DNA of 50,596 nt from Clostridia bacterium (GTDB lineage: Bacteria; Bacillota; Clostridia; Oscillospirales; Acutalibacteraceae), in NCBI GenBank assembly GCA_024403955.1, contig JAKSQX010000006.1, positions 1-50,596 on the forward strand. Reading direction: 5' to 3'. A model generated the notes under the pieces. The model searched no databases and was not told the DNA's origin. It saw nothing but the letters and a program-made list of their open reading frames with translations. The position numbers were made by a program, and so were the translations under genes. Below, piece after piece: positions 17,101 through 27,748 of this stretch (position 1 is the stretch's first letter; every line of letters starts with the position of its first letter).

Positions 17101-18099
17101 CCACTTGATATTGTTCTTAACCCTCTCGGTGTTCCTTCTCGTATGAACATCGGTCAGGTACTTGAAGTTAACATTGGTATGGCTGCTCGTCGTAAGGGCT
17201 GGAAGATCATGACACCTGTATTCGACGGTGCTCATGAGGAGGATGTTCAGTACTTCCTCACAGAGTCTAAGCTCCTTGAAGACGGCACAGATAAAATTCG
17301 CGAACTCGTAGTTAAATACGAGGACATGAACCAGAAGAAGGGTTATGTTCTTGAAGATCTCGTAGAGTTCGTTAAGGCAAATACAAAGACTGAAGAAGAG
17401 CATGCAATTATTGATGCTGCTTATGAGCATAGATTTGGTAAGACACAGCTCATCGATGGCCGTACAGGTAAGCCATTCGACAACCCTGTAACTGTTGGTG
17501 TTATGTACTACCTCAAACTCCATCACCTCGTTGACGATAAGATTCATGCTCGTTCAACAGGTCCTTACTCACTCGTTACTCAGCAGCCACTCGGTGGTAA
17601 AGCACAGTTCGGTGGCCAGCGTTTCGGTGAGATGGAAGTTTGGGCTCTTGAAGCTTATGGCGCTGCTTATACACTTCAGGAAATTCTTACAATTAAGTCA
17701 GACGACATTGTTGGTCGTGTAAAGACATACGAAGCTATTGTTAAGGGTCAGTCAGTACCTAAGTCAGGCGTTCCAGAATCATTCAAGGTTCTCATTAAGG
17801 AACTCCAGGCACTTGGTCTTGACGTTAAGGTTCTTGATAAGGACGAAAACGAAATTGACCTCAAGCAGAACTTCGATACAGATGATGTCAATTTCCGCCT
17901 TGTTGAAAACGAGAACTTCTCACAGCAGATTGTAAATGACGCTGAAGGCGCAGAAGGTTTCGCTACAACACTCGATGAGAACGGCGAAGTAGTTGAAGAG
18001 GAATTCGACGAAGAAGCTGAGTTCTCAAATGATCTCGACGACCTTGAAGGTCCAACAGATTTCGACATGGGCATTGGCACAGAAGAAGATATGGACTAA
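14179..18099 (+). CDS. rpoB: RNA polymerase beta subunit
   Basis: The 1306-residue beta subunit forms the catalytic core with beta prime. The rifampicin-binding region reads [17 protein letters not shown], then [14 protein letters not shown], consistent with a drug-sensitive pocket in its key residues (D, H, R, S of the usual resistance positions are unchanged). The conserved GHVEG-type switch and GRHGNKG motifs follow, and the C-terminus carries an acidic tail of about 60 residues ([16 protein letters not shown]). An ATG at 14179 follows ACGGAGTG. rpoC begins 15 bases after its stop. Confidence 0.98.
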   Translation: MVSVKETSLGNTKRMNFAKINEVMEMPNLIEVQKNSYQWFLDVGLKEVFRDISEITDYTGNLVLEFVDYKMDETPKYTVKECKERDATYAAPLRVKARLYNKETGEVKESDVYMGDFPLMTESGTFVINGAERAIVSQLVRSPGVYFDMTHDKTGKELYTSTVIPNRGAWLEYESDQNDLFYVRIDKNRKLYITTFIRALGLSSNQEILDFFGADERIMATLEKDTTKNAEEALLEVYKKLRPGEPPTLETAQAHLDGLFFDAHRYDLSRVGRYKYNKKLAISQRLIGNKLYAPVINEATGEVLADAGEIVTAEKAYEIEQAGIMHVTLDVDGKEIKVVSNGMVDILPYVAGLKITADELEEISINEKVRYSVLMEILGASKKPKKADVLEALKERANDLIPNHIIIDDIYASINYMNCLAANVGTIDDIDHLGNRRIRSVGELLQNQFRIGFTRMERVVRERMSLQAQEPEKATPQALINIRPVVAAVKEFFGSSPLSQFMDQTNPLAELTHKRRLSALGPGGLSRDRAGFEVRDVHYSHYGRMCPIETPEGPNIGLISYLATFARINKYGFIEAPFRRVDKKTGVVLDEVVYMTADEEDEYRVAQANEPLDEKGHFLRDKVTIRYRDGFDEVDKSIPDFMDVSPRMLVSVATAMIPFLENDDANRALMGSNMQRQAVPLMKTAAPFVGTGMEHKAAVDSGVVVLAKNAGKVIHVDATTIEIETEKGAIDTYELIKFMRSNQGTCVNQRPIVSLGQKVAAKEVIADGPATDHGEISLGKNALIGFMTWEGYNYEDAVLLNEKIVRDDVYTSIHIEEYELEARDTKLGPEEITRDIPNVGDDALADLDEFGVIRIGAEVHSGDILVGKVTPKGETELTAEERLLRAIFGEKAREVRDTSLRVPHGEYGIVVNVEVFTRENSDELSPGVNKVVRCYIAQKRKIQVGDKMAGRHGNKGVVSRILPQEDMPFLPDGTPLDIVLNPLGVPSRMNIGQVLEVNIGMAARRKGWKIMTPVFDGAHEEDVQYFLTESKLLEDGTDKIRELVVKYEDMNQKKGYVLEDLVEFVKANTKTEEEHAIIDAAYEHRFGKTQLIDGRTGKPFDNPVTVGVMYYLKLHHLVDDKIHARSTGPYSLVTQQPLGGKAQFGGQRFGEMEVWALEAYGAAYTLQEILTIKSDDIVGRVKTYEAIVKGQSVPKSGVPESFKVLIKELQALGLDVKVLDKDENEIDLKQNFDTDDVNFRLVENENFSQQIVNDAEGAEGFATTLDENGEVVEEEFDEEAEFSNDLDDLEGPTDFDMGIGTEEDMD

Positions 18100-18114
18100 G
18101 GAGGGTGAGTTACA

Positions 18115-21100
18115 ATGACAGATATTCAACCAATTGCAACAAATGAAATTGAATTTGAATCTATTAAAATTGGCCTCGCTTCTCCTGAAGCTATCAGAGC
18201 TTGGTCATATGGCGAAGTTAAAAAGCCAGAAACAATCAACTACAGAACTTTAAAGCCAGAGCGTGACGGTCTCTACTGCGAGCGTATCTTTGGTCCTACA
18301 AAGGACTGGGAGTGCTACTGCGGAAAGTATAAGAGAATCCGTTATAAGGGCAAAGTTTGCGAGCGCTGCGGTGTTGAAATCACTAAGGCAAAGGTTCGTC
18401 GTGAGCGTATGGGTCACGTTGAACTTGCAGCTCCTGTATCACACATCTGGTATTTCAAGGGTATCCCTTCAAGAATGGGTCTCATGCTTGATATCAGCCC
18501 AAGAAATCTTGAAAAAGTTCTTTATTTCGCACTCTACATCGTAACAGATCCAGGTGCTACTCCACTTGAAAAGTATCAGGTTCTTTCTGAGAAAGAATAT
18601 GAGGACATGAGAGAGAAGTACGAGGACGAGTTCGAGGCAGGAATGGGTGCAGAATCCATTAAGAAACTCCTTGCTGAAATCGATGTTCCAGCACTTGCAG
18701 AGCAACTCCGTGAGGAACTCAAGAATGCTTCTGGACAGAAGAAGGCAAGACTTCTCAAGAGACTTGAAGTTGTTGACGCATTCAACAATTCAGGTAATAA
18801 GCCTGAGTGGATGATCCTCGATGTAATTCCTGTAATTCCACCAGACATCAGACCTATGGTTCAGCTCGACGGTGGCCGTTTTGCTACATCAGACTTAAAC
18901 GACCTCTACAGAAGAGTTATCAACCGTAACAACCGTCTTAAGAGACTTCTTGAGCTCGGCGCTCCTGACATTATTATCCGTAATGAGAAGCGTATGCTCC
19001 AGGAAGCTGTTGACGCACTTATCGACAACGGTCGTCGTGGCCGTCCAGTAACAGGTCCTAACAACAGACCGCTCAAGTCACTCTCTGACATGCTCAAGGG
19101 TAAGCAGGGTCGTTTCCGTCAGAACCTTCTTGGTAAGCGTGTTGACTACTCAGGACGTTCTGTTATCGTTGTAGGTCCAGAACTTAAAATGTATCAGTGT
19201 GGTCTTCCTAAGGAGATGGCACTTGAGCTCTTTAAACCATTCGTAATGAAGCGTCTTGTTGAGACTGGCGTTGCTGGTAACATCAAGTCAGCTCGTAAGA
19301 TGGTTGAGCGTTCAAAGGACGAGGTTTGGGATGCACTTGAAGTGGTAATTAAGGACCACCCAGTAATGCTCAACCGTGCTCCTACACTTCACAGACTTGG
19401 TATTCAGGCATTTGAGCCTGTGCTTGTAGATGGACGTGCTATTAAGCTTCATCCACTTGCTTGTACAGCATTCAACGCCGACTTCGACGGTGACCAGATG
19501 GCTGTCCACGTACCACTTTCTGCTGAAGCACAGGCTGAGGCTCGTTTCCTCATGCTTGCAGCTAATAACTTACTCAAGCCTTCAGATGGTCGTCCTGTAA
19601 CTGTTCCTACACAGGATATGGTTCTTGGTTCATACTACTTGACACTCGACAAGGACGGCGAAATCGGCGAAGGTAAGGTATTCCGTGATGTTGATGAGGC
19701 TCAGATGGCCTTTGATGAGGGTGCTATCACACTTCACTCTAAGATTAAGGTTCGTATGACTAAGGTCATCGACGGTGAAGAGAAGTCAGCTCTCGTAGAT
19801 ACAACTCTTGGTAAGATTATCTTCAACGCACCAATCCCACAGGATCTTGGTTTTGTTGATAGAACAGTACCTGGCAATGAATTCCTTCTCGAATGTGACA
19901 TGCTTATCACTAAGAAGTCACTTGGTAAAATCATTGAACGTTGTATCGAAATCCACGGCACTGCCGAAACATCTGTAGTTCTTGATGCAATCAAGGCTCA
20001 GGGTTATAAATACTCAACTCTTTCAGGTATTACAGTTGCAGTTTCAGATGCTAAGATTCCTGAATCTAAGAAGGAGAGTATCGCATCAACTGAGGCTCAT
20101 ATCGACCAGATCGATAAGCTCTATCAGCGTGGTATGCTCTCAGCTTCTGAGGCATCTAGACTTAAACTTGGTGCTTGGGACCGTTGTACAAAGGACGTAT
20201 CTGCTGGTCTTAAGGACAACCTCGGTAAGTACAACCCAATCTTCATGATGATTGATTCTGGTGCCCGTGGTTCTGACTCACAGCTTAACCAGCTCGCTGG
20301 TATGCGTGGTCTTATTGCAAATACATCTGGTAAAACAATCGAAATTCCTATTCGTGCTAACTACCGTGAAGGTCTTAACATTCTCGAATACTTCATTTCT
20401 TCTCGTGGTGCTCGTAAGGGCCTTGCAGATACAGCTCTTCGTACAGCTGACTCTGGTTACCTTACACGTCGTCTTGTAGACGTATCACAGGAAATCATTG
20501 TTCGTGAAGAGGACTGCGGATGCCACGATGGTATCCTTGTATACGATATCTACGCTGATGGTCGTGTAATCGAGGAACTTTCAGAGCGTCTTGATGGTCG
20601 TTATCTCCTTGATGATCTCGTTGATGAGAAGTCAGGTGAACTCATCCAGTCAGCATCAAAGATGATGCGTAAGGATGATGCTCAGCGTGTTGCTGATTAT
20701 GTTAAGGCACACACAAAGGAAGGCGAGCGTGCTGAAATCATGATTCGCTCACTTCTCACTTGTCAGTCACAGCATGGTGTATGTATGCACTGCTACGGCC
20801 GTAACCTTGCTACAGGTGGTCCTGTAACAGTTGGTGAGGCAATTGGTATTATCGCTGCTCAGTCAATCGGTGAGCCTGGTACACAGCTTACAATGCGTAC
20901 TTTCCATACCGGTGGTGTTGCATCTGCAGCAGATATCACACAGGGTCTTCCAAGAGTAGAAGAGCTCTTCGAAGCACGTAAGCCAAAGACACTTGCTATC
21001 CTCTCTGAAATCGCTGGTATTGCTTCAATTCAGGAGATTAAGAAGAGTAAGTATGTTGTAGTTACAAATGCTGAAGAAGGCATTGAGAAGCAGTATCTCA

Positions 21101-21762
21101 TCCCTTATGGTCTCCGTCTCCGCCAGAGAATTCAGGATGGTGCAGAGATTGCAAAGGGCGAAGCCTTGACAGAGGGTTCACTCAACCCACATGACCTCCT
21201 TGACATCATGGGAGTAGACGCAGTTTACGATTATCTCATTCGTGAAGTTCAGTCTGCTTACCGTACTCAGGGTGTTGATATCAACGATAAGCACATCGAG
21301 GTTATCATCCGTCAGATGATGAAGAAAGTTAAGGTTGACGAGGTCGGCGAATCTGAGCTTCTCTCAGGTACAGTAATCGACAAGTCAGAGTTCTATGCTG
21401 AATACAGAAGAATCAAGAAACTCGCTAAGGCAGAGGGCAGAGAGCCTGCTCTTCCAACTTACGAGCCAATGCTTCTCGGTATCACAAAGGCTTCTCTTGC
21501 AACTGATTCATTCCTCTCAGCTGCTTCATTCCAGGAGACAACAAGAGTACTTACAGATGCCGCTATTAAGGGCAAAGTTGATACTCTCCAGGGTCTTAAG
21601 GAGAACGTTATCATTGGTAAACTTCTCCCATCTGGTACAGGTATGAAGTGCTACAGCGATGTTGAGCCAAAGAAGGTTGGCGGAGAGTTCAATACTATCT
21701 CTCCTGATCTCTTCCTCGATATCGATGATGAGGACCTCAGTGATGAGGAAACTGAGGACTAA
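18115..21762 (+). CDS. rpoC: RNA polymerase beta prime subunit
   Basis: The 1215-residue beta prime subunit contains the N-terminal zinc ribbon (cysteines in ECYCGKYK and CERCGVE, residues about 62-84), the catalytic metal site NADFDGDQM near residue 455, the second zinc site (CGCHDG and [11 protein letters not shown]) and the trigger-loop region with [16 protein letters not shown]. Length and domain order fit Firmicutes. AAGGAGGG precedes the ATG. It is cotranscribed with rpoB and ends in an acidic tail [12 protein letters not shown]. Confidence 0.98.
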   Translation: MTDIQPIATNEIEFESIKIGLASPEAIRAWSYGEVKKPETINYRTLKPERDGLYCERIFGPTKDWECYCGKYKRIRYKGKVCERCGVEITKAKVRRERMGHVELAAPVSHIWYFKGIPSRMGLMLDISPRNLEKVLYFALYIVTDPGATPLEKYQVLSEKEYEDMREKYEDEFEAGMGAESIKKLLAEIDVPALAEQLREELKNASGQKKARLLKRLEVVDAFNNSGNKPEWMILDVIPVIPPDIRPMVQLDGGRFATSDLNDLYRRVINRNNRLKRLLELGAPDIIIRNEKRMLQEAVDALIDNGRRGRPVTGPNNRPLKSLSDMLKGKQGRFRQNLLGKRVDYSGRSVIVVGPELKMYQCGLPKEMALELFKPFVMKRLVETGVAGNIKSARKMVERSKDEVWDALEVVIKDHPVMLNRAPTLHRLGIQAFEPVLVDGRAIKLHPLACTAFNADFDGDQMAVHVPLSAEAQAEARFLMLAANNLLKPSDGRPVTVPTQDMVLGSYYLTLDKDGEIGEGKVFRDVDEAQMAFDEGAITLHSKIKVRMTKVIDGEEKSALVDTTLGKIIFNAPIPQDLGFVDRTVPGNEFLLECDMLITKKSLGKIIERCIEIHGTAETSVVLDAIKAQGYKYSTLSGITVAVSDAKIPESKKESIASTEAHIDQIDKLYQRGMLSASEASRLKLGAWDRCTKDVSAGLKDNLGKYNPIFMMIDSGARGSDSQLNQLAGMRGLIANTSGKTIEIPIRANYREGLNILEYFISSRGARKGLADTALRTADSGYLTRRLVDVSQEIIVREEDCGCHDGILVYDIYADGRVIEELSERLDGRYLLDDLVDEKSGELIQSASKMMRKDDAQRVADYVKAHTKEGERAEIMIRSLLTCQSQHGVCMHCYGRNLATGGPVTVGEAIGIIAAQSIGEPGTQLTMRTFHTGGVASAADITQGLPRVEELFEARKPKTLAILSEIAGIASIQEIKKSKYVVVTNAEEGIEKQYLIPYGLRLRQRIQDGAEIAKGEALTEGSLNPHDLLDIMGVDAVYDYLIREVQSAYRTQGVDINDKHIEVIIRQMMKKVKVDEVGESELLSGTVIDKSEFYAEYRRIKKLAKAEGREPALPTYEPMLLGITKASLATDSFLSAASFQETTRVLTDAAIKGKVDTLQGLKENVIIGKLLPSGTGMKCYSDVEPKKVGGEFNTISPDLFLDIDDEDLSDEETED

Positions 21763-21798
21763 TATTTAGTCTTTAAAACTACATAAAATAAGTAAATT

Positions 21799-21834
21799 TA
21801 CCCTATTGACATCGACTTGCCAATAGGGTAAAAT
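21799..21834 (+). promoter_or_regulatory. rpsL (str operon) promoter with overlapping inverted repeat
   Basis: TTGACA (21806-21811), 17 bp, TAAAAT (21829-21834). A perfect 9-bp inverted repeat TACCCTATT (21799-21807) and AATAGGGTA (21822-21830) touches both boxes. It may be a repressor site or, read as RNA coming from rpoC, a hairpin; the absence of a T tract argues against a terminator. Confidence 0.75.
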
Positions 21835-21860
21835 ACTATCTTGCCTACGCATATTTTTCT

Positions 21861-21883
21861 ATAATATAAATAGGTTATATTAT
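21861..21883 (+). other. Stem-loop just before the rpsL ribosome binding site
   Basis: ATAATATAA and TTATATTAT form a perfect 9-bp AU-only stem with a 5-base loop ending 5 bases before GGAGG. Such a hairpin can hold the adjacent ribosome binding site in an open position or serve a translational control; direct evidence is lacking. Confidence 0.55.
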
Positions 21884-21900
21884 TATTGGAGGTGAAAAGA

Positions 21901-22323
21901 TTGCCAACATTTAACCAACTTGTTCGTCAGGGTAGACAGACATCTGTTAAGAAGTCAGGTGCTCCAGCACTTGGTAAGGGTCTCAACTCTAAGAAGAATG
22001 TTATGACTGATAACAATTCTCCACAGAAGAGAGGCGTATGTACAGCTGTTAAAACTGCAACACCTAAGAAGCCTAACTCAGCTCTTCGTAAGATTGCCAG
22101 AGTTCGTCTTACTAATGGTATCGAAGTTTCAGCTTATATCCCAGGTGTAGGCCACAACCTTCAGGAACATAGTGTTGTACTCATTAGAGGCGGCCGTGTT
22201 AAGGACCTTCCTGGTGTACGTTATCACATTATCCGTGGTACACTCGATACTCAGGGCGTTACTGACAGAATGCAGGCTCGTTCAAAGTACGGTGCTAAAA
22301 GACCAAAGGCTAAGAAAGCCTAA
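21901..22323 (+). CDS. rpsL: 30S ribosomal protein S12
   Basis: S12 lies at the decoding centre of the small subunit. The 140-residue protein has the Firmicute-type insertion near residue 28-38 ([15 protein letters not shown]) and the conserved [11 protein letters not shown] loop; the lysines targeted by streptomycin resistance mutations are the normal ones. The start is TTG at 21901, 8 bases after GGAGG (21888-21892); an in-frame ATG lies upstream of this site overlapping it and adds residues foreign to S12. It begins the rpsL-rpsG-fusA group. Confidence 0.97.
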   Translation: MPTFNQLVRQGRQTSVKKSGAPALGKGLNSKKNVMTDNNSPQKRGVCTAVKTATPKKPNSALRKIARVRLTNGIEVSAYIPGVGHNLQEHSVVLIRGGRVKDLPGVRYHIIRGTLDTQGVTDRMQARSKYGAKRPKAKKA

Positions 22324-22481
22324 ACCAACACACGAGATTAACGACAGAAACTTCTTGCAGGCTGCTTAATAGCAACCAATGTAAGAGACTTATATATAGA
22401 TTAAGTCCTCTTTCATTGGCGCCACGAGATATTTGTCACTCGAGTACCTAAGATATCATTAATATGAAGGAGGGAAGCGAA
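22324..22481 (+). promoter_or_regulatory. Structured rpsL-rpsG spacer, candidate r-protein control element
   Basis: This 158-base spacer is long for neighbours in a ribosomal operon. It contains a long hairpin at 22376-22419: CCAATG/CATTGG at the base and AGAG-ACTTA paired with TAAGT-c-CTCT above. GATAT/ATATC (about 22428-22456) could form a second, weaker hairpin. In E. coli S7 binds the S12-S7 spacer to control translation; the same role is inferred here from position only. Confidence 0.55.
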
Positions 22482-22952
22482 GTGCCAAGAAGAGGCCAGA
22501 TTGCAAAACGTGATGTTTTGCCAGATCCGCTTTACAATTCAAAACTCGTAACACGTTTAATAAACAATGTTATGCTTGATGGTAAGAAGGGTGTAGCTCA
22601 GAGAATTGTCTACGACGCTTTTGATATCATCAAGGAAAAGACAGGAAGAGAACCACTTGAGGTTTTCGAAGAAGCAATGGAGAACGTAATGCCATTGCTT
22701 GAGGTAAAGGCTCGCCGTATTGGTGGTGCTACTTACCAGGTACCAATTGAGGTACGTCCAGAGAGAAGACAGACATTAGGTCTTCGTTGGATTACTCTTT
22801 TCTCACGTCAGCGTTCAGAGAGAACAATGAAGGAGAGACTTGCAAACGAAATTCTTGATGCTATCAACGAATCAGGTGGAGCATTCAAGAGAAAAGAAGA
22901 AATGCACAGAATGGCAGAAGCAAACAAGGCTTTTGCACATTTCAGATATTAA
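22482..22952 (+). CDS. rpsG: 30S ribosomal protein S7
   Basis: S7 nucleates assembly of the 30S head by binding 16S rRNA. The 156 residues match the standard length and start [16 protein letters not shown]. The start is GTG at 22482, after GAAGGAGGG; an in-frame ATG at 22464 precedes this site. A structured spacer of 158 bases separates it from rpsL and 35 bases from fusA. Confidence 0.97.
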   Translation: MPRRGQIAKRDVLPDPLYNSKLVTRLINNVMLDGKKGVAQRIVYDAFDIIKEKTGREPLEVFEEAMENVMPLLEVKARRIGGATYQVPIEVRPERRQTLGLRWITLFSRQRSERTMKERLANEILDAINESGGAFKRKEEMHRMAEANKAFAHFRY

Positions 22953-22987
22953 TCTGCGCATTGTTTGCATTTAATGGGAGGTAAATA

Positions 22988-25066
22988 ATGCCTAGACAGG
23001 TATCGTTAGAAATGACTAGAAACATCGGTATCATGGCTCACATCGATGCTGGTAAAACTACGACAACAGAGCGTATTCTTTACTACACTGGTGTTAACCA
23101 CAAGATGGGTGAAACTCATGACGGTGGCGCAACCATGGACTGGATGGCTCAGGAGCAGGAACGTGGTATTACAATCACATCTGCTGCTACCACATGTTTC
23201 TGGAAAGAACACAGAATTAACATCATCGACACTCCGGGTCACGTAGACTTTACAGTTGAAGTACAGCGTTCACTTCGTGTACTTGACGGTTCTGTAACAG
23301 TTCTCTGTGCAAAGGGCGGCGTTGAGCCTCAGTCAGAGACAGTATGGCGCCAGGCCGATGAGTATCAAGTACCTAGAATGATCTATGTTAATAAGATGGA
23401 TATCATGGGTGCTGACTTCTATAACGTACTTGACATGATCAAGGATCGTTTCAAGTGCAACGCAGTTCCAATTCAGCTTCCAATCGGAGTTGAGCAGACT
23501 TTCAGAGGCATCGTTGACCTTGTTAACATGCGTGCAGAAATCTACTACGATGATATGGGTAAGGATGTTCGTGATGAGGATATCCCAGCTGATATGGTAG
23601 AACTTGCTAACAAGTATCATGATGAGCTCCTCGAAGCAGTTGCTACTGTTGACGAAGAACTTATGATGAAGTACTTAGATGGCGAAGAGCTTACAATCCC
23701 TGAGATTAAAAACGCTATTCGCACAGCAACAATCGCTAATGAGATGGTACCAATTTGCTGTGGTACATCTTATAGAAATAAGGGCGTTCAGCCACTTCTC
23801 GATGCTATTGTTGATTATATGCCAGCTCCAACAGACGTTGCCGCTATTAAGGGCATTAACCCTAAGAACGACAACGAAGAAGAGAGACATTCTTCCGACA
23901 GTGAGCCATTTGCAGCTCTTGCATTCAAGATTGCTACAGATCCATTTGTTGGTAAGCTCTGCTTCTTCCGTGTATATTCTGGTACAGTTGATGCTGGTGC
24001 TACAGTTCTTAACTCAGTTAAGGATAAGAGCGAGCGTATGGGACGTATTCTTCAGATGCACGCAAACCACAGACAGGACCTTGACACAGTTTACGCTGGT
24101 GACATCGCTGCTTGTGTTGGTGTTAAGAATACAACAACAGGTGATACACTCTGTGATCCTAAACACCCAATCATCCTTGAGTCAATGAACTTCCCTGATC
24201 CTGTTATCCGCGTAGCAATTGAGCCTAAGACTAAAGCTGGTCAGGAAAAGATGGGTATTGCTCTTGCGAAGCTTGCTGAGGAAGACCCAACATTCAAGTG
24301 CTACACTGATGAAGAGACAGGTCAGACAATTATCGCTGGTATGGGTGAGCTTCACCTTGAGATTATCGTAGATAGACTTCTCCGTGAGTTCAAGATTGAG
24401 GCTAACGTTGGTAAGCCACAGGTTGCTTACCGTGAGACAATTACTGCAGAAGCAGAAGAGGACTGCAAGTACAAGAGACAGTCTGGTGGTTCTGGTCAGT
24501 ACGCTCATATCAAGATTAAGATTGAGCCTAACCCAGAGAAGGGTTACGAGTTCGTAAACGCTATTGTCGGCGGTTCTGTTCCTAAGGAGTATATCCCAGC
24601 AGCAGAACAGGGTATCAAGGGCGCAATGCTCTCTGGTGTACTTGCTGGCTACAACGTTGAGGACGTTAAGGTAACACTTTATGATGGTTCTTACCACGAG
24701 GTAGACTCATCTGAAATGGCATTCAAGATCTGCGGATCTATGGCATTTAAGAACGCTATGAAGAAAGCAGCTCCAGTACTTATGGAACCTATGATGAAGG
24801 TTGCTGTTACAACACCTGACGATTACGTTGGTGATGTTATTGGTGACATCAACTCACGTCGCGGTCTCATGAAGGGCATGGAACCAAGAAACGGTGCTAC
24901 AATGATCAATGCATTCGTTCCACTTGCTAACATGTTTGGTTATGCTACAGACCTTCGTTCAAAGACACAGGGTCGTGCTTCATACGTTATGGAGCCTTCA
25001 CACTACACTGAGGTTCCTAAGTCAATCGCAGAACAGATTATGACTGATCGTTCTAAGAAGGACTAG
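22988..25066 (+). CDS. fusA: Translation elongation factor G
   Basis: EF-G is the GTPase that translocates tRNA and mRNA through the ribosome. The 692-residue protein has the P-loop [13 protein letters not shown] (near residue 17-29), the RGITITSAA switch region, [12 protein letters not shown], and the C-terminal domains III-V. It follows rpsG with a GGGAGG ribosome binding site, as in most bacterial str operons. A promoter for tuf lies after its stop, so EF-Tu can be made in excess of EF-G. Confidence 0.98.
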   Translation: MPRQVSLEMTRNIGIMAHIDAGKTTTTERILYYTGVNHKMGETHDGGATMDWMAQEQERGITITSAATTCFWKEHRINIIDTPGHVDFTVEVQRSLRVLDGSVTVLCAKGGVEPQSETVWRQADEYQVPRMIYVNKMDIMGADFYNVLDMIKDRFKCNAVPIQLPIGVEQTFRGIVDLVNMRAEIYYDDMGKDVRDEDIPADMVELANKYHDELLEAVATVDEELMMKYLDGEELTIPEIKNAIRTATIANEMVPICCGTSYRNKGVQPLLDAIVDYMPAPTDVAAIKGINPKNDNEEERHSSDSEPFAALAFKIATDPFVGKLCFFRVYSGTVDAGATVLNSVKDKSERMGRILQMHANHRQDLDTVYAGDIAACVGVKNTTTGDTLCDPKHPIILESMNFPDPVIRVAIEPKTKAGQEKMGIALAKLAEEDPTFKCYTDEETGQTIIAGMGELHLEIIVDRLLREFKIEANVGKPQVAYRETITAEAEEDCKYKRQSGGSGQYAHIKIKIEPNPEKGYEFVNAIVGGSVPKEYIPAAEQGIKGAMLSGVLAGYNVEDVKVTLYDGSYHEVDSSEMAFKICGSMAFKNAMKKAAPVLMEPMMKVAVTTPDDYVGDVIGDINSRRGLMKGMEPRNGATMINAFVPLANMFGYATDLRSKTQGRASYVMEPSHYTEVPKSIAEQIMTDRSKKD

Positions 25067-25082
25067 TAGAAGTTAATAATGC

Positions 25083-25111
25083 TTGATTTAAAAGTATTAT
25101 TTTGTTAGAAT
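25083..25111 (+). promoter_or_regulatory. Promoter between fusA and tuf
   Basis: TTGATT (25083-25088), 17 bp, TAGAAT (25106-25111), giving tuf its own start about 40 bases before the gene. Confidence 0.7.
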
Positions 25112-25157
25112 ATTAAAGAATTTTATTCATGTATGAAATAAAAGGAGGAAAATCCCC

Positions 25158-26357
25158 ATGGCAAAAGAACATTTTAACCGATCAAAGCCACATGTAAACA
25201 TCGGTACAATTGGTCACGTTGACCACGGTAAGACAACTCTTACAGCAGCTATCACAAAGGCTCTTTCAATGAAGGGTTACGCAAAGTTTGAAGACTATGC
25301 AGCTATCGATAAGGCTCCAGAAGAGAGAGAACGTGGTATCACAATCAACACAGCTCACGTTGAGTACGAGACAGACGCACGTCACTATGCTCACGTTGAC
25401 TGCCCAGGCCATGCTGACTACATTAAGAACATGATCACTGGTGCTGCTCAGATGGACGGTGCTATCATCGTTATCGCATCAACAGATGGTCCTATGGCTC
25501 AGACTAAGGAGCACCTTCTCCTTGCTCGCCAGGTTGGCGTTCCAGCAATCATCGTATTCATGAACAAGGTTGACCAGGTTGATGACCCTGAGCTCCTTGA
25601 ACTCGTTGAGATGGAAATTCGTGAAACTCTTGCTGAGTATGAATTTGACGATGAGTGTCCAGTAATCAAGGGTTCTGCTCTTAAGGCTCTTGAGTATGCT
25701 GGTGACGACATCAACGCTCCAGAACTCGCTTGCATCTGGGAACTCATGGATGCAGTAGATTCATACATTCCTACACCTGACCGTAAGGCTGATATGCCAT
25801 TCCTTATGCCAGTAGAGGACGTATTCACAATCACAGGTCGTGGTACAGTTGCTACAGGTAGAGTAGAGCGTGGACAGCTTAAGACAGGCGAAGAGATCGA
25901 AATCGTTGGTCTTACAGAAGAGAAGAAAAAGACAGTTTGCACAGGTATCGAGATGTTCAGAAAGATCCTCGACTACGCTGAGGCTGGTGACAACATCGGT
26001 TGTCTTCTTCGTGGTATCGAGCGTACAGGCATCGAGCGTGGACAGGTTATCGCTCAGCCAGGTTCAATCCACCCACACACAAAGTTCTCTGGTCAGGTTT
26101 ACGTATTAAGCAAAGAAGAAGGCGGACGTCATACTCCATTCTTCAACAACTACAGACCACAGTTCTATTTCAGAACAACTGACGTTACTGGTGTTATCAG
26201 TCTTCCAGCTGGCACAGAGATGTGCATGCCTGGTGATAACGTAGAGATGGATGTTGAACTCATCACTCCTATCGCTATTGAAGAAGGTCTCCGTTTCGCT
26301 ATCCGTGAAGGCGGCCGTACAGTAGGCTCAGGCGTTGTTACAAAGATTAACGAATAA
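25158..26357 (+). CDS. tuf: Translation elongation factor Tu
   Basis: EF-Tu carries aminoacyl-tRNA to the ribosome. The 399-residue protein has GHVDHGKTT (19-27), [17 protein letters not shown] and NKVDQVDD motifs and the beta-barrel domains 2 and 3. It ends the str-type cluster and is followed by a strong terminator. AAAGGAGG precedes the ATG. Its codon use is strongly biased, as expected of the most abundant protein. Confidence 0.98.
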   Translation: MAKEHFNRSKPHVNIGTIGHVDHGKTTLTAAITKALSMKGYAKFEDYAAIDKAPEERERGITINTAHVEYETDARHYAHVDCPGHADYIKNMITGAAQMDGAIIVIASTDGPMAQTKEHLLLARQVGVPAIIVFMNKVDQVDDPELLELVEMEIRETLAEYEFDDECPVIKGSALKALEYAGDDINAPELACIWELMDAVDSYIPTPDRKADMPFLMPVEDVFTITGRGTVATGRVERGQLKTGEEIEIVGLTEEKKKTVCTGIEMFRKILDYAEAGDNIGCLLRGIERTGIERGQVIAQPGSIHPHTKFSGQVYVLSKEEGGRHTPFFNNYRPQFYFRTTDVTGVISLPAGTEMCMPGDNVEMDVELITPIAIEEGLRFAIREGGRTVGSGVVTKINE

Positions 26358-26379
26358 TCTCTTGAGTTAACATAAAATT

Positions 26380-26408
26380 GAGCGCTGCAAATGCAGCGCT
26401 CTTTTTTT
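26380..26408 (+). terminator. Intrinsic terminator after tuf
   Basis: GAGCGCTGC/GCAGCGCTC with loop AAAT, followed by seven T residues. Confidence 0.95.
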
Positions 26409-26485
26409 ATGCATTGTTACGAATAATTAATTAATTACACTATATGTTGTGGAATGGTAACAAATTAGATACAAGTGTTTACAAG

Positions 26486-26526
26486 TTGGCTTTACTAGTT
26501 GTAAGCCAATTTTTTTGTGTTAGAAT
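26486..26526 (+). terminator. Second hairpin with T tract, overlapping a possible promoter
   Basis: TTGGCTT (26486-26492) pairs with AAGCCAA (26503-26509), with TAC/GTA extending inside, followed by TTTTTTT. It looks like a second terminator about 80 bases after the first. A possible promoter for the lipoprotein gene overlaps it: TTGTAA (26499-26504), 16 bp, TAGAAT (26521-26526). The region 26409-26485 has no gene but might hold a short transcript ended by this hairpin. Confidence 0.6.
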
Positions 26527-26601
26527 AACGATGGATTTTTAATATCTATATAATAATGTAATTAATATTTTTCATATATATTTTATAAGGAGAAAAGGCT
26601 T

Positions 26602-27702
26602 ATGAAACAGTATTTGAGTGTACTTCTAAGTTTGGTTATGGTTCTCGCATTGATTCTTTGTGCAGCTGGCTGTACTAACCCCAAAAATATTGACCAAACT
26701 GTAGCTGGACCACTCAAATATATAGGCGACAGGGACTTAAAAGCTAAATTCGACTCGATTACAGCCATTGGAAATATTCTTGATGAGGTAAGTGTTATTG
26801 ATCTCAACATGGAAATGAGCAATATCGATGGCCTTGAAGTTGAGACTGAAACAAATGAAGAAGATTCCACTTCAATAGACTACTATTTCCGTAACGAAGA
26901 GCTTATCTACGTTGTTTATAACGGATATGGTGAGAATGTTTGGGAGTATCACACCACTTCAAAATCAGGTAGTCCAATATACGCATCCTTCTGGGATGAG
27001 GGAGTTGGTTCCCAGGTAAGAATTGATAATGATGACGATTCTTTGGGTTATGATTTTACAGTTAGTTATGAAAATGTGAGTTCGGATTTTAGTGGTGGTG
27101 CAGAAAAGATATTTGTGACTGTTTCAAAAGACGGTGAGAGTTTTACATATTGCGTAGATGGAAATCACTACTATATCAGTTCGGCATATTATTGGAAAGA
27201 TGGTGCACTCCACAAATATTCTGCTGATGCAGAGAATGGAAAACTCACATATAAATACGATGAAGAGATCGTTTCAGGTGAGGTTCCAGAGATTGATTCA
27301 TCAGATAAAGATATGTTAAATGCTGGAATTTCGAGCACTGGCTTTGAGAGCTTGAATTTGCTCTTTGGTTCTCACAAGTCTTACATGAGCAAGGATGGCA
27401 AACTCTTCATAAACATCGAAACTACGTTACTTTTCGACTCTAAGAACAATGCTCAACAGGCAATTTACAACATGCAGAACGTTGGAGTAAAGGCAAGTAA
27501 CTTTACAGTAGAGGAAAATAGCAACGGTGAAGGTTATGTAGTTACCGTAGGTACGTGCTTCTTCAGCTTTACAAAGGACTATCAAAGTAGCGCTTTAGAG
27601 TATGTAACCAATGAATTTGATGATTACGTATATAAGACAGTAACTTTGGACGATAATGGTGAGATTTCTATGATGGATAACTCAAGTCTTTCTTACTATT
27701 AA
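26602..27702 (+). CDS. Putative lipoprotein of unknown function
   Basis: The 366-residue protein begins with a signal peptide (MKQYLSVLLSLVMVLALILC) followed by AAGC, a plausible lipobox with the lipidated Cys near residue 24, so it is probably anchored outside the membrane. The remainder is acidic and rich in Ser, Tyr, Asn and Gly with alternating hydrophobic patterns typical of beta-rich extracellular domains. I do not recognise a family. AAGGAG precedes the ATG. It is convergent with the transglutaminase-like gene, sharing a terminator. Confidence 0.8.
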   Translation: MKQYLSVLLSLVMVLALILCAAGCTNPKNIDQTVAGPLKYIGDRDLKAKFDSITAIGNILDEVSVIDLNMEMSNIDGLEVETETNEEDSTSIDYYFRNEELIYVVYNGYGENVWEYHTTSKSGSPIYASFWDEGVGSQVRIDNDDDSLGYDFTVSYENVSSDFSGGAEKIFVTVSKDGESFTYCVDGNHYYISSAYYWKDGALHKYSADAENGKLTYKYDEEIVSGEVPEIDSSDKDMLNAGISSTGFESLNLLFGSHKSYMSKDGKLFINIETTLLFDSKNNAQQAIYNMQNVGVKASNFTVEENSNGEGYVVTVGTCFFSFTKDYQSSALEYVTNEFDDYVYKTVTLDDNGEISMMDNSSLSYY

Positions 27703-27711
27703 TCAAAACAA

Positions 27712-27747
27712 AATAAGAGCGGCGAAACTCACCGCTCTTATTTTTTT
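27712..27747. terminator. Bidirectional terminator between two lipoprotein genes
   Basis: AATAAGAGCGG/CCGCTCTTATT, 11-bp perfect stem with a 9-base loop, then TTTTTC on the plus strand; an A-rich stretch precedes it, serving the minus-strand gene. Confidence 0.92.
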
Positions 27748-27748
27748 C

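Noticed and set aside
21901-22323. Length of S12 (140 residues versus 124 in E. coli) as an unusual insertion
   Set aside because: The same insertion near residues 28-38 is typical of S12 in Firmicutes.
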